Below are positions 44,228 through 54,092 of a stretch of DNA of 64,000 bases, piece after piece. Below the pieces are notes generated by a model that did no database searches, had not been told where the DNA came from, and worked only from the letters and a program-made list of their open reading frames with translations. This DNA comes from Marasmius tenuissimus (taxonomy: Eukaryota > Basidiomycota > Agaricomycetes > Agaricales > Marasmiaceae). The position numbers were made by a program, and so were the translations under genes. Position 1 is the first letter of the stretch, and each line of letters opens with the position of its first letter. The stretch is from NCBI GenBank assembly GCA_029532415.1, contig JAQOTA010000054.1, positions 1,178,001-1,242,000 on the forward strand, read 5' to 3'.

Positions 44228-44541
44228 ATTCTCTGTACTGTTCCATCCGAACTCGAAGGGGAAGATTTAGATTAGAATTTTACGCTAGCTACAAACCGTC
44301 CTTAATGCGCTTTCTTTTTTTATTATCTACTTGCGGTCGCTCGTTCGGGTTTTTGTGTTGTATACGGTACCATGTTCTAATATACAAAGGCGGCTTGCCT
44401 GTGTAATGTTTTCTCGTTCCGTCCGTCCATATCCTCCTCGAAGAGAAACCTATCGGTTTTCAGTTGTCCCGTAACCTGAGCAATAACTCAGCATACGAGG
44501 GTCGACTGATTTCCTTTAGTCCGAAAGGCATGTTTATGCCA
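44228..44541. other. Convergent spacer DyP / P2
   Basis: Short spacer between two converging genes, conserved at 49239-49552 in the duplicate. A T-rich stretch (TTTCTTTTTTTATTATC) near 44311-44327 may serve 3'-end formation. Confidence 0.5.
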
Positions 44542-46850
44542 CTACTCACCCATCGACATTGCTTCGACGCATAGACTAGCCATACGATTGCTACAGTCCT
44601 CCATGTCGACGTCCGTCGAAGCGCTTGCCCCCAAAAATTGTGGGGGGAACGAGGAACCCTGTGGATCGGGGATAGACTCAAAAGCCTCGTCCACCTCCAT
44701 CGGCTCAGGTCCTTGCTCATGATTCGGTTCTACAAAGATCACACCCGTCAGATGGTTCACATAGCAGGAGAAAGGAAGGTGGGAAGCTCACCAGTACTCT
44801 CACCGTTATCTACAAAAGTGTCGAAGCGGTTGTCGTCCTGGGGCAGGATTTCGACGATCGGATGTCCCATTGACCGAGCAAAATCCGTGGTCGTGGGGTC
44901 GAACCCCTTGGCCTCCTGCCACTGTCGAACGAGATCGTAGATTTCAGCCTTCCAACTAACTTGGAATAGATCAGCGGAGTTTCGGAAACAAGGGAGACCG
45001 AGGGCCATATGGTGTGCTTCGGACATCCTCGAGTTCCCGTCCGGGTCGACCGACCAATAGTACAGACTTCCAGCGGGTGCTCGATTCCAAGAAACCACAT
45101 CAGGAGTCGTGTCGGGCAGCTGTGGAGGAGGTAGGACGAAGAGGTAGTATGGTGGATCGAATCGATGGTCAAAGTTCCGGTGGGACTGAGCATGACCGAA
45201 AGGTCTAAGTGAGAGGAGCATAGAATAATCTGGGAGCAAGGCTAGAGAGTCGTTTAATGAGTAAGAGAAATCGCACTGTGCAATAGAGCAAGTATAGGGT
45301 ACATACCGAAGTCTTCCCACTCTTCCCTTGGAATGCCCAAGATGTGAAAGACGTGGACGGCTTGACACAACCATGCCGCAGAGTAACTATACCACGGCTT
45401 CCGGTCTTGGAAGAAATGAAAATTGAGCGATCTATGTTCAATCTCGTGGTTCCATATCGTGAGCCTGGGGGCCAGCGGTAAGTTCAAAGAACCACTGGGG
45501 AATGTTGGCAAGGAAATGTACCGTATCCTTCCATCCTCCATGAGTGTCTCTGTCAGTTCCTCGAGGTCGTCAGGGAAGCGTGAAAAGCAATGAAAAGTGA
45601 AGGTCCAGGTACTCTCGGGGAATTTGGCGACAGGCTGCCCATGAAAACGCCGTCGCACATGAAGGATGTGCTGATCGTAGTTGATTTCGTCATGGTAGTA
45701 TGGCCACGTATACTGTTGAGAGAGCGCATAAACAACAAGTTCGTTCGTTGCATTCTGCACCAAGTAGTCGAAAAGTGCGGGATTGTTGTATGCGCTGAGA
45801 GGTAACGGAGACCGTCCGAGGTGCGGATTATGCGGCGACGCTGAATGGATCCATATTGGGAACCTGAGGTCAATCCACGGGCCAGCAGGTCCAAGGCAGA
45901 CATCACCCGTCTGTGGTTTGATCCAGATGTGTTCATTGTGAGAGTATGGAGCCGACGATATGATTGAGGCAATAGTAGGTGACAGATTCGAAGCAGCCTA
46001 CGAGTAGGTCATAACGAATAGGGTCAAGACAGTGGCCTCATTGATATGACTGACTTACAGTTTCTCCCTGCAAACGAAGGTAGCATAATAATGCCGGGGA
46101 GTTCTGGGCGTGTTCGATAACATGATTAGCCGGGACCAACACTAGTTGAGCAAGTGACATAAGTCATTCGGTGGAAGTGTCAGCGGTGTATAGATCACTC
46201 ACGATCGTGGAAGATGGCCATTGGGATCTCCGAGTCATTAAAACCGTGCAGTTGCGGAAATACGGGGTCTCTGGTCTGCGTTGAGTCTCGCCAGATATTA
46301 GTATAAGTGTCGACAATCAGCGCACTTGAACTGAGAGAATCGCATGATATCCATCTTGAACGCCTGTGCTAGAATTCAGTAAAGAAAATAACCAGTTCTC
46401 TTTTGCGACTCACGCGTTTTGCATCACGCCCGGTGTACTTGGCGATTAGGAAGGGAGGAGATTCCCGGGTTCCTCTCACAGCACAAGCCAGGTGAAGGAC
46501 ACGTTTCGCTCTGGAGGTGTCGCTTCCCTCCAACCACGACATAGATTGAGACTCTTCGTAAGTTCGTCGTTCCACTCCAGTCTCGGAGATTGTGTTGATA
46601 AGCTTGATTCGACCTGTCGACATTCTTTCGTACTGAAAGTGAGAGAGAACGTTAGTAGGTACGAAGTGGAGAGGTACGAGTCAAATAGCACCTCGCGATA
46701 GAGCTCCTCCTTCCACTCCTCTCCAGGAGGGAAGTGGTGTCGATCTTGCGACGATTGGGTATGGGAGCCGAATTGATTGCCGTGAACGACGTTGAAGCTT
46801 AAAGTTCCTCCTGAGACCGAGATCCTTGGGGAGTTCGAATGGTTGAACAT
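44542..46850 (-). CDS. Mushroom-specific kinase-like protein P2 (uncharacterised)
   Basis: Paralogue of P1 and P3; function unknown. The start exon is MFNHSNSPRISVSGGTLSFN to EEWKEELYRE, then YERMSTGRIKLINTISETGV, SPPFLIAKYTGRDAKR|AFKMDIMRFSQFK, TRDPVFPQLHGFNDSEIPMA|IFHD, LVPANHVIEHAQNSPALLCY and IWIKPQTGDVCLGPAGPW. The centre has FHGQPVAKFPESTWTFTFHC, TETLMEDGRIRYISLPTFPS, EHRSLNFHFFQDRKPWYSYS and AWLCQAVHVFHILGIPREEW. The last part is YYWSVDPDGNSRMSEAHHMA, EIYDLVRQWQEAKGFDPTTT and an acidic tail MEVDEAFESIPDPQGSS, DVDMEDCSNRMASLCVEAMS. The order of the N-terminal segments looks like a kinase N-lobe without catalytic motifs. Frame is open throughout. It is about 90% like P3 by eye and is the product of a 5-kb-offset duplication. 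Confidence 0.72.
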
Positions 46851-48209
46851 TTGGCGAAAGACGACCGAAGTTACGAAGGATGGTGGTGGTTACAAGTGAA
46901 GCTCAAGTGCTGTATACTATGAGCGCTCTGCGACCGATATTGCCACGATGACCCTATTAGACAAGTCACGTTCGATTCGATATTAGGATGTGGATGACAG
47001 GCGAATTTCTAGAGCTAAGATGCGGGGGAGGGGGGGCGTAGCCTACCCACTCCGACATTTGAGCCAGGGACCAAGATCATAGCGCAGACTATCCCCAAGG
47101 GTGTGAGGTGTAGTGAGGGTCTTGACCTGCACATAGAGTATGAAAGTCGAGTAGAGCTTGGTATTGTTCGTCATTTGATCCAAGATGAGAGCGGCTAAGA
47201 TAAGCGTTACCGTAGGGCGCACGGGTATTACACGTGTTGTGCCATGCCGCGTGTCACTGTATGTAGTTATTATTTGGTTGTGGTACCCAGCGGCGAGCGC
47301 TGCAGGGACATTGACTCTGAGGGGGTCAAAAAAGAGATGGGTGAGTTGCGGGTGAGAACAATGGAGATGGGCACAGAGAGTCAGACAAGGTCAGACATCC
47401 CTCGTTCATTTCAACTCGAGCTCTGGGTGCCTGTAAATCTCAAATACACACCACTCGTATTCTTGGGTGCGCACGGACCGTTTGCTGTGGGGTAGGTTCG
47501 CGGGAATTCGGATTTTTAATCGCCGGGCCTTCGAAGCTTCGTTCCGAGTTCCGAACGATGACGAGACCCGTCTGACTCATTGACAAGGTTCCTCAACCTG
47601 TTCCCCTCGTTCACGATCTGCAGGACTCCAAACTCATACTCATGATCTCACAGCCGAAATTATAGTGGCTCAGAGCCCACTACACTGGAGCAATGTCGTA
47701 TCTTCAAGGGCTTGTTGAACGGAATTGGTGGAATGCTTTTGGAACAGGAGATATTGAGAAAGCTATTTTTTCTTTAACTTGGGGATTGAGGTTCTAGGTG
47801 AGTAGCACTCATACTCCGTTTGATTGCAAGTAGCTCAATGGTCTCTTAGTTGAGTGGCTGCTATCAGGTTCTGAACTGCACTCGGTAGTATCCGTTCAGC
47901 AGTTGTGAAAACGAATAAATTTTTTTTTCACGCAGACCGGCACTCGCCCTGCGCAAAGAATTTGCCAAGTCACAAGGCTCTAAGTACATGAACCACGACC
48001 CGCTCGCGAGCGAAAACTTTCATATCAGGATTGCGGATCTTGTGTCTTGATCTACTTGTGTCAGGGATCCCTGGATACAAGAGCCTTCTTCTACGCGGTA
48101 TCGAGTAGTGGAATAGCAGATCGCCGCTACCGCGAAGGATTCTGTTCAACATCTTGGGCTCAGTCTTCTTATGGGTCTCAGAGTCATGGCCTGGTCGTGA
48201 ATTCTTGCC
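46851..48209. other. P2 upstream block lacking the U2 gene, with decayed remnants
   Basis: 46.86-47.45 kb matches 51.88-52.39 kb (upstream of P3). At about 47.45-47.50 the sequence jumps straight to the U2-promoter flank (GTGCGCACGGACC), so the U2 gene and its TATA box are absent here. 47.5-47.8 kb matches 9.3-9.55 kb inverted, including a frameshifted copy of the exon-like piece (FGTGDIEKAIF at 47.73 kb). 47.8-48.2 kb is degraded. Confidence 0.55.
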
Positions 48210-48842
48210 AAGTCTTGCCATTGCAGTTGGCGATGACATGGACATCCGACCCGATTCTTTTTCAGACTGGACCTTGGGATATCCAAAAATGTGTCATGAT
48301 TGACCCCTTCCGCCCGCTTGTCTGATCGTGGTTGTATGCATGCTTTTCCGATTGTACTCACCATTCAAGTCGCATCCTCTCGACCGTATCGCTCTCCCCA
48401 TCATACGTTTCTTGTCGCCACTTGTCGCCGTATGATGCGCATGCTCACCATACTTTTTGGTCGCTTTGGAGCAGCATATCAGAGAATTCTTCATGTTGGT
48501 GGAGATCACGGTGATGGAGAATAAAGAGGATGACATGCAGAAATAACTGGTAATCGCCCATAATCAGCAAGGTTGCCCACTGCTCCGAGGAGTGGCACGT
48601 TACTGGGCGCTCCTTTGTAACCCCTTCCCTCGTGCGGTCACTGATTGAGGCCGTGTCCAGGTATACTACGCGGGGAGCCGGGAGTGACAGCAATAAGTCC
48701 ACGGTCATCGAAGGGTCAGTATTTCGTGCCCGACTAGGCTTTGCATCAAAAGGATGTCGACAATCCATATCTACCTACGGATATGCGGAGAAATTAGCAT
48801 CGGAATTCCACCTAAGTGAAGTTCTGTTCATGAGCGCGTGAG
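48210..48842 (+). pseudogene. Dead copy of the ABM-fold gene, with its promoter
   Basis: Inverted, decayed copy of the gene at 8081-8632. The promoter region (GTTGGCGATGACATGGACAT...CCTTGGGATATCC) is still readable at 48230-48290. The codon matching the start ATG is lost by a one-base deletion (TATCGCTCTCCCC near 48388). Coding remains include SRYTTRGAGSDSNKSTVIEG near 48.66-48.72 kb and a YAEKLASEF piece near 48.78 kb. The copy stops abruptly at about 48840, where sequence from inside the DyP gene begins. It cannot make the protein. Confidence 0.75.
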
Positions 48843-49238
48843 TGTACTGAAGTCTATGATTCCTCTAGCTGCCTACGAATCTAACCTCGAGAACGGATTG
48901 ATCTCCATCCAATGAATCTCTCGTTAACAGCCCTGAGTACGCGCTTTCCTCTCAATAATACGAAGGTTTGCTGACGTGCAGCTCCATAGCTTTCTCGATC
49001 ACTGAAACGACGTTATCACAGAGTGCTGACCCCATCCGACTAACAAGGGAACTGTCGGAGACTCCCTCAGGGTCGTTCCAGGTTACAAGGCCATCAACAT
49101 CCAGAAAGGTGAGCAACCCGACGCTCTCAGTCATAACCTAAAGCTGGCGAACGACGAATAGACTTCGTTGTGACCCGTGGCGGAGAATACTTCTTCTCTC
49201 CTCCCGTTTCCGCTATCAAGGGTAGCCTGGCCCAGTAG
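48843..49238 (+). pseudogene. Dead 3' fragment of the DyP peroxidase gene
   Basis: Copy of the last exons of the DyP gene (43760-44227), beginning inside an intron (ACTGAAGTCTATGATTCCTCTAG) and continuing AAYESNLENGLISIQ, where a stop replaces the Glu codon, then GTVGDSLRVV, KAINIQKDFVVTRGGEYFFS and PVSAIKGSLAQ with stop at 49236-49238. Several small deletions are present (for example in the GVDPIVGSTN segment). It has no promoter or haem-binding part. Confidence 0.88.
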
Positions 49239-49552
49239 ATTTTCTGTACTGTTCCATCCGAACTCGAGAGGGAAGATTTGGATTAGAATTTTACGCTAGC
49301 TACAAACCGTCCTTAATGCGCTTTCTTTTTTCATTATCTATTTGCGGTCGCTCGTTCGGGTTTTTGTGTTGTATACGGTACCATGTTCTAATATACAAAG
49401 GCGGCTTGCCTGTGTAAAGTTTTCTCGTTGCGTCCGTTGGTATCCTTCACGGAGAGAAACACACACCGGCCTTCAGTTGTTCCGCATCCTGAGCGATAAT
49501 TTAGAACACGAGGGTCGACTGGTTTCCTTTGGTGAAAGGCATGTTTAAGCTA
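49239..49552. other. Duplicated spacer copy
   Basis: Matches 44228-44541 with few changes. No gene. Confidence 0.6.
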
Positions 49553-51873
49553 CTACTCGTCCATCAACGTTGCTTCGACACGTAGACTAGCCATACGATC
49601 GCTACAGTCCTCCATGTCGACGTCCATCGAAGAGCTTCCCTCTGTGAGTTGTGGCGGAAACGAGGGATTTTGTGAGCCCGGGATAGTCTCTCGGGAACCT
49701 TCGTCCACCTGCATCGGCTCAGACCCTTGCTCGTAATTCGGTTCTACAAAGATCACACCCGTCAGATGGTTCACATAGCAGGAGAAAGGAAGGTGGGAAG
49801 CTCACCAGTACTCTCACCATTATCTACAAAAGTGTCGAAGCGGTTGTTGTCCTGGGGCAGGATTTCGACGATCGAATATCCCATTGACCGAGCAAAGTCC
49901 GTGGTCGTGGGGTCGAACCCCTTGGCCTCCTGCCACTGTCGCACAAGATCGTAGATTTCAGCCTTCCACCCAGCACGTAAACCATGTTCGGATGCGTAGA
50001 ACCGAGGGAGACCGAGGGCCATATGGTGTGCTTCGGGCATCCTCGAGTTCCCGTCCGGGTCGACGGACCAATAGCACAGACTTCCAGCGGGTGCTCGATT
50101 CCAAGAAACCAAATCAGGTGTCGTGTCGGGTAGCCGTGGAGGAGGTAGGACGAAGAGGTAGTATGGTGGGTCGAATCGATGGTCACAGTTCTGGTGGGAC
50201 TGAGCATGACCGAAAGTACTAAGTGAAAGAAAGATATCATATACTGGAAGCACGGCTAGAGAGTCGTTCAATGAGTGAGAGGAATCGCACTGTGCAATAG
50301 AGCAAGTATAGGGTACATACTGAAGTCTTCCCACTCTTCCCTTGGAATGCCCAAGATGTGAAAGACGTGGACGGCTTGACACAACCATGCCGCAGAGTAA
50401 CTATACCACGGATCCCAGTCTTGGAAGAAATGAAAATTGAGCGATCTATGTTCAATCTCGTGGTTCCATATCGTGAGCCTGGGGGCCAACGATAAGTTCA
50501 AAGAACCACTGGGGAATGTTGGCAAGGAAATGTACCGTGTCCTTCCATCCTCCATGAGTGTCTCTGCCAGTTCCTCGTTGTGAGGAATGTTGTCATCGTA
50601 TGGAAAGCAATAAAACCTGAAGGTCCAGGTACTCTCGGGGAATTTGGCGATGGGCTGCCGATGAAAACGCCGTCGCACATGAAGGATGTGCTGATCGTAG
50701 TTGATTTCGTCATGGTAGTATGACCACGTATACTGTTGAGAGAGCGCATAAACAACAAAGTCGCTCGTTGCATTCTGCACCAAGTAGTCGAAAAGTGCGG
50801 GATTGTTGTATGCGCTGAGAGGTAACGGAGACCGTCCGAGGTGCGGATTGTGCGGCGACGCTGGATGGCCCCATATTGGGAACCTGAAGTCATTCCACGG
50901 GCCAGCAGGTCCAAGGCAGACATCACCCGTCTGTGGTTTGATCCAGATGTGTTCATTGGGAGGGTATGGATCCGACAATATGATTGAGGCAATAGTAGGT
51001 GACAAACTCGAAGCAGCCTACGAGTAGGTCATAACGAATAGGGTCAAAACAGTGGCCTCATTGATATGACTGACTTACAGTTTCTCCCTGCAAACGAAGG
51101 TAGCATAATAATGCCGGAGAGTTCTGGGCGTGTTCGATAGCATGATTAACCGGGATCAACACTAGTTGAGCAAGTGACGTAAGTCATTTGGTGGGAGTGT
51201 CAGCGGTGTATAGATCACTCACGATCGTGGAAGATGGCCATTGGGATACCCGAGTCATTAAAGCCGTGCAGTTGCGGAAATATGGGGTCTCTGGTCTGCG
51301 TTGAGTCTCGCCAGATATTAGTATAAGTGTCGACAATCAGCGCACTTGAACTGAGAGAATCGCATGATGTCCATCTTGAACGCCTGTGCTAGAATTCAGC
51401 AAAGAAAATAACCAGTTCTCTTTCGCGACTCACGCGTTTTGCATCACGCCCGGTGTACTTGGCGATTAGGAAGGGAGGAGACTCCCGGGTTCCTTTCACA
51501 GCACAAGCCAGGTGAAGGACACGTTTCGCTCTGGAGGTGTCGCTTCCCTCCAACCACGACATTGATCGAGGCTCTTCGTAAGTTCGTCGTTCCACCCCAG
51601 TCTCAGAGATTGTGTTGATAAGCTTGATTCGACCTGTCGGCATTCTTTCGTACTGAAAGTGAGAGAGAACGTTAGTAGGTACCAAGTGGAGAGGTACGAG
51701 TCAAATAGCACCTCGCGATAGAGCTCCTCCTTCCACTCCTCTCCAGGAGGGAAACGGTGGTGTCGATCTTGCGACGATTGGGTATGGGAGCCGAATTGAT
51801 TGCCGTGAACGACGTTGAAGCTTAAAGTTCCTCCTGAGACCGAGATCCTTGGGGAGTTCGATTGATTGAACAT
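49553..51873 (-). CDS. Mushroom-specific kinase-like protein P3 (uncharacterised)
   Basis: Near-identical duplicate of P2, offset by 5011-5023 bp. Start MFNQSNSPRISVSGGTLSFN to EEWKEELYRE; then YERMPTGRIKLINTISETGV, the ESPPFLIAKYTGRDAKR exon, and HIWIKPQTGDVCLGPAGPWN in an open exon that runs through YHDEINYDQHILHVRRRFHR, ESTWTFRFYCFPYDDNIPHN (a few residues longer than P2) and AWLCQAVHVFHILGIPREEW. The C-terminal part has YYWSVDPDG-type sequence as CYWSVDPDGNSRMPEAHHMA, EIYDLVRQWQEAKGFDPTTT, and an acidic tail with QVDEGSRETIPGSQ and DVDMEDCSDRMASLRVEATL, stop at 49553-49555. No lesion seen. No HRD/DFG motifs, so any kinase-like fold is likely inactive. Upstream lies the broken U2 copy, in the same relative position as U2 and P1. 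Confidence 0.72.
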
Positions 51874-52622
51874 TTGGCGAAAGACGACCGAAGTTGCGGA
51901 GGATGGTGGTGGTTACAAGTCAAGCTTAAGTGCTGTATATTATGAGCGCTCTGCAGCCGATATTGCCACGATAACCCATAATAGACGAGTCACGTTCGAT
52001 TCGATATTAAGATGTGTATGATGGGCGAATTTCCAGAGCTCAGACGCAGGGGGGCGCAGCCTACCCACTCCAAGATTTGAGCTGGGGACCAAGACCATTG
52101 CGCGGACTATTCTGAAGGTTGTGAAGGGTCTCGAGCAGTGCGTAGAGTATGATCTTGAACTTCAAGTAGAGCCTGGTAATCGTGTAGGTGAGAGTTTGAT
52201 CTAGGATGAGCGCGCCAGCTAAAAATTAAATGGGTGTAGGACCCACGGGTACACGTGTTGTAGTCGCGTGTGCAATCACTAAGTTAATAATACCCAGCAC
52301 TGGAGGGATGTTGGGGTTGTGAAAGATACTGGAGAGCAATGGAGATGATCAAGCTGTAGGTACCTGTGGGTCTCAGATACACTACACACAGCTTACAGCC
52401 TTGGCAAGAGGTTCAAATTGGTCATAAAACGGGTTCATTGTAGCTATCTACAACACAGAGAGGAACTACTCTACAGTGCAACCAAATGCACGGAAAGCCC
52501 AAAAATAGGTCAGAAGATTCCCAAAAACAATCTATTTGCTTTCTTCCACGAACATGTCAAACTGACTGCCGCATAAAGAAAAAGCAAAAAGAGAGTGAGA
52601 AGGGATTCCCTGGGGAAGATTC
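51874..52622. other. P3 upstream region and U2 3' flank
   Basis: Matches both 46.86-47.45 kb and, inverted, 9.79-10.04 kb. It is the promoter side of P3 and the 3' flank of the interrupted U2 copy. No gene. Confidence 0.55.
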
Positions 52623-53022
52623 CCCCGACGACACAAGCCAGTACTGCAACAGCAAGGTCATCTCGTCCCCGAGTTGCAAGCAGAGCTCGAAGGAACAGGG
52701 GCGGCAAAAATTAGATAACCAAATACGGAGGGCGGTGCCCTCGTAATAGTGGTTAAACTATTACAGTGATTCCTGTATATAATGTCATTCACGAAAAATG
52801 TTTCAGCGAAAAACTGAAGGCCAGGTGACCATATTGGGCAATCATCCAAAAGTTTAGGGGCTCTTGGGAGGGGGTTGGGGTAGACTGTCTCAGAGTGAAT
52901 TGCCTGTTATGTTCAACAAGAATCTCGCTGAAACTTTTTCGTGAATGACATTATATACAGGAATTACTGTAAGAACAGATACTACACTTGATCTAAGCCA
53001 AAAGGCCAGAGTGGTAAGGATT
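52623..53022 (-). pseudogene. U2 snRNA gene copy split by a MITE
   Basis: Minus-strand copy of the U2 gene at 9600-9790. The 5' part (ATCCTTACCACTCTGGCC to GTAGTATCTGTTCTTA) lies at 53022-52970 and the rest (from AATAGTTTAACCAC through the Sm site, stem III and the TTGCAGTAC loop) at 52763-52623. Outside the insertion the match to the intact copy is nearly complete, and the TATA region is kept upstream (53.04-53.05 kb). The 206-bp insertion falls at the base of stem IIa, just after the branch-point recognition region, so a normal U2 RNA cannot be made. Confidence 0.9.
52764..52969. mobile_element. 206-bp Tc1/mariner-like MITE inside the U2 copy
   Basis: Ends start CAGTGATTCCTGTATATAAT (left) and CAGTAATTCCTGTATATAAT (right, complement); the inverted repeats are about 45 bp with one mismatch and one one-base gap. 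The target TA is duplicated (52762-52763 and 52970-52971); the intact U2 copy has a single TA at this point (9651-9652). No coding capacity. Confidence 0.93.
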
Positions 53023-54092
53023 CAACATGTCGAGCCCGAGTATTTATACTTTTCTGAGTGCGCACGGACCATTTGCTGTAGGGCAGGTTCGCGGCAATTC
53101 GTGTTTCGATTGCCGGGCTTCGTTCCGAATTCCGAACGACGAGACCCGTATGACTCTCACTGACAAGGCTCCCTGCTCCCCCCCTTCGTTCATAATGTAC
53201 GGGACTCCAAAATCGTATTCATGCTATCGATGCTGTACTCAAAGTATTTCCAGCGACTTGGGTGAGGAGTCCAGAATTCGGATGAATTTCGGCTTCTCCC
53301 GACAAATCTCAACTTGCAACCACGACCACTTGTTTGCCACCGTTGCATTTCTCCCCGATCAACGTCGCGGCAGACCTTTATGTGCTGTTGGCCCACCCTT
53401 TTCGAGTAGTTTCGAAGTCGAATCCGGACGCCCACCCACAATAGCCAAACTTTCTTAGTGTGCACGGACCAGGTGTAGGGTAGGTTTTTCGGATCATCAG
53501 TTCTTTGGCATCCGTCGGCTGTTACTTCCTGCCTGACTTGGACCACATCCGTAATACTTTTGGCGTCTTGTGCTCTGCGGCTCTCTGATGAGACCCAGGG
53601 ACGTTCGTACAGAACGGATAATCGACAGGTGAGTTGCAGTTTGTCTCATTCTGACTCATGACCTCACGAGTTTCGTTTCTCAATTGTTGCTCAGGTCCTT
53701 CCTACGCGAAAACCTGGGTCTCCGACGATCTGGCGAGCAACTGCGAGCAACCGCACTCACCCAGAAGTTACGCTGTCCAGGGCTAACCGCCTGGACCGCC
53801 TTGCGCGGTCGCCGGCTTGAACGTCCCTTCGAATTGGAGCAAATTCCCCTCCTTCTCTACAGGGTTGCGAGTCCAATGCGAGCCGCAGTAAAAGGCAGTA
53901 ACTGTGAGACACTGATACTCATCTTCCATCCCGGAGACCATTTCAAATCCTCTGGGCTGTGTATGTTGATTGGGATCTGCTGATGGCCATGTTACCTGCA
54001 TCGACAGCGAACCTGAGCTGAACGTAAAATAAAAGGTTCGACTTGTCTGTGCTTTCTTCGAAATTCGTGACTTGTTGGCTCTCAAGATTTTT
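53023..54092. other. U2-copy promoter side and intergenic spacer
   Basis: 53.03-53.23 kb matches the U2 upstream region (9.35-9.57 kb inverted, 47.47-47.65 kb). A weak further likeness to the same block (GTGCACGGACCAGGTGTAGGG) recurs at 53.46 kb. The rest is the upstream side of the hydrolase gene; no other gene is supported. Confidence 0.5.
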
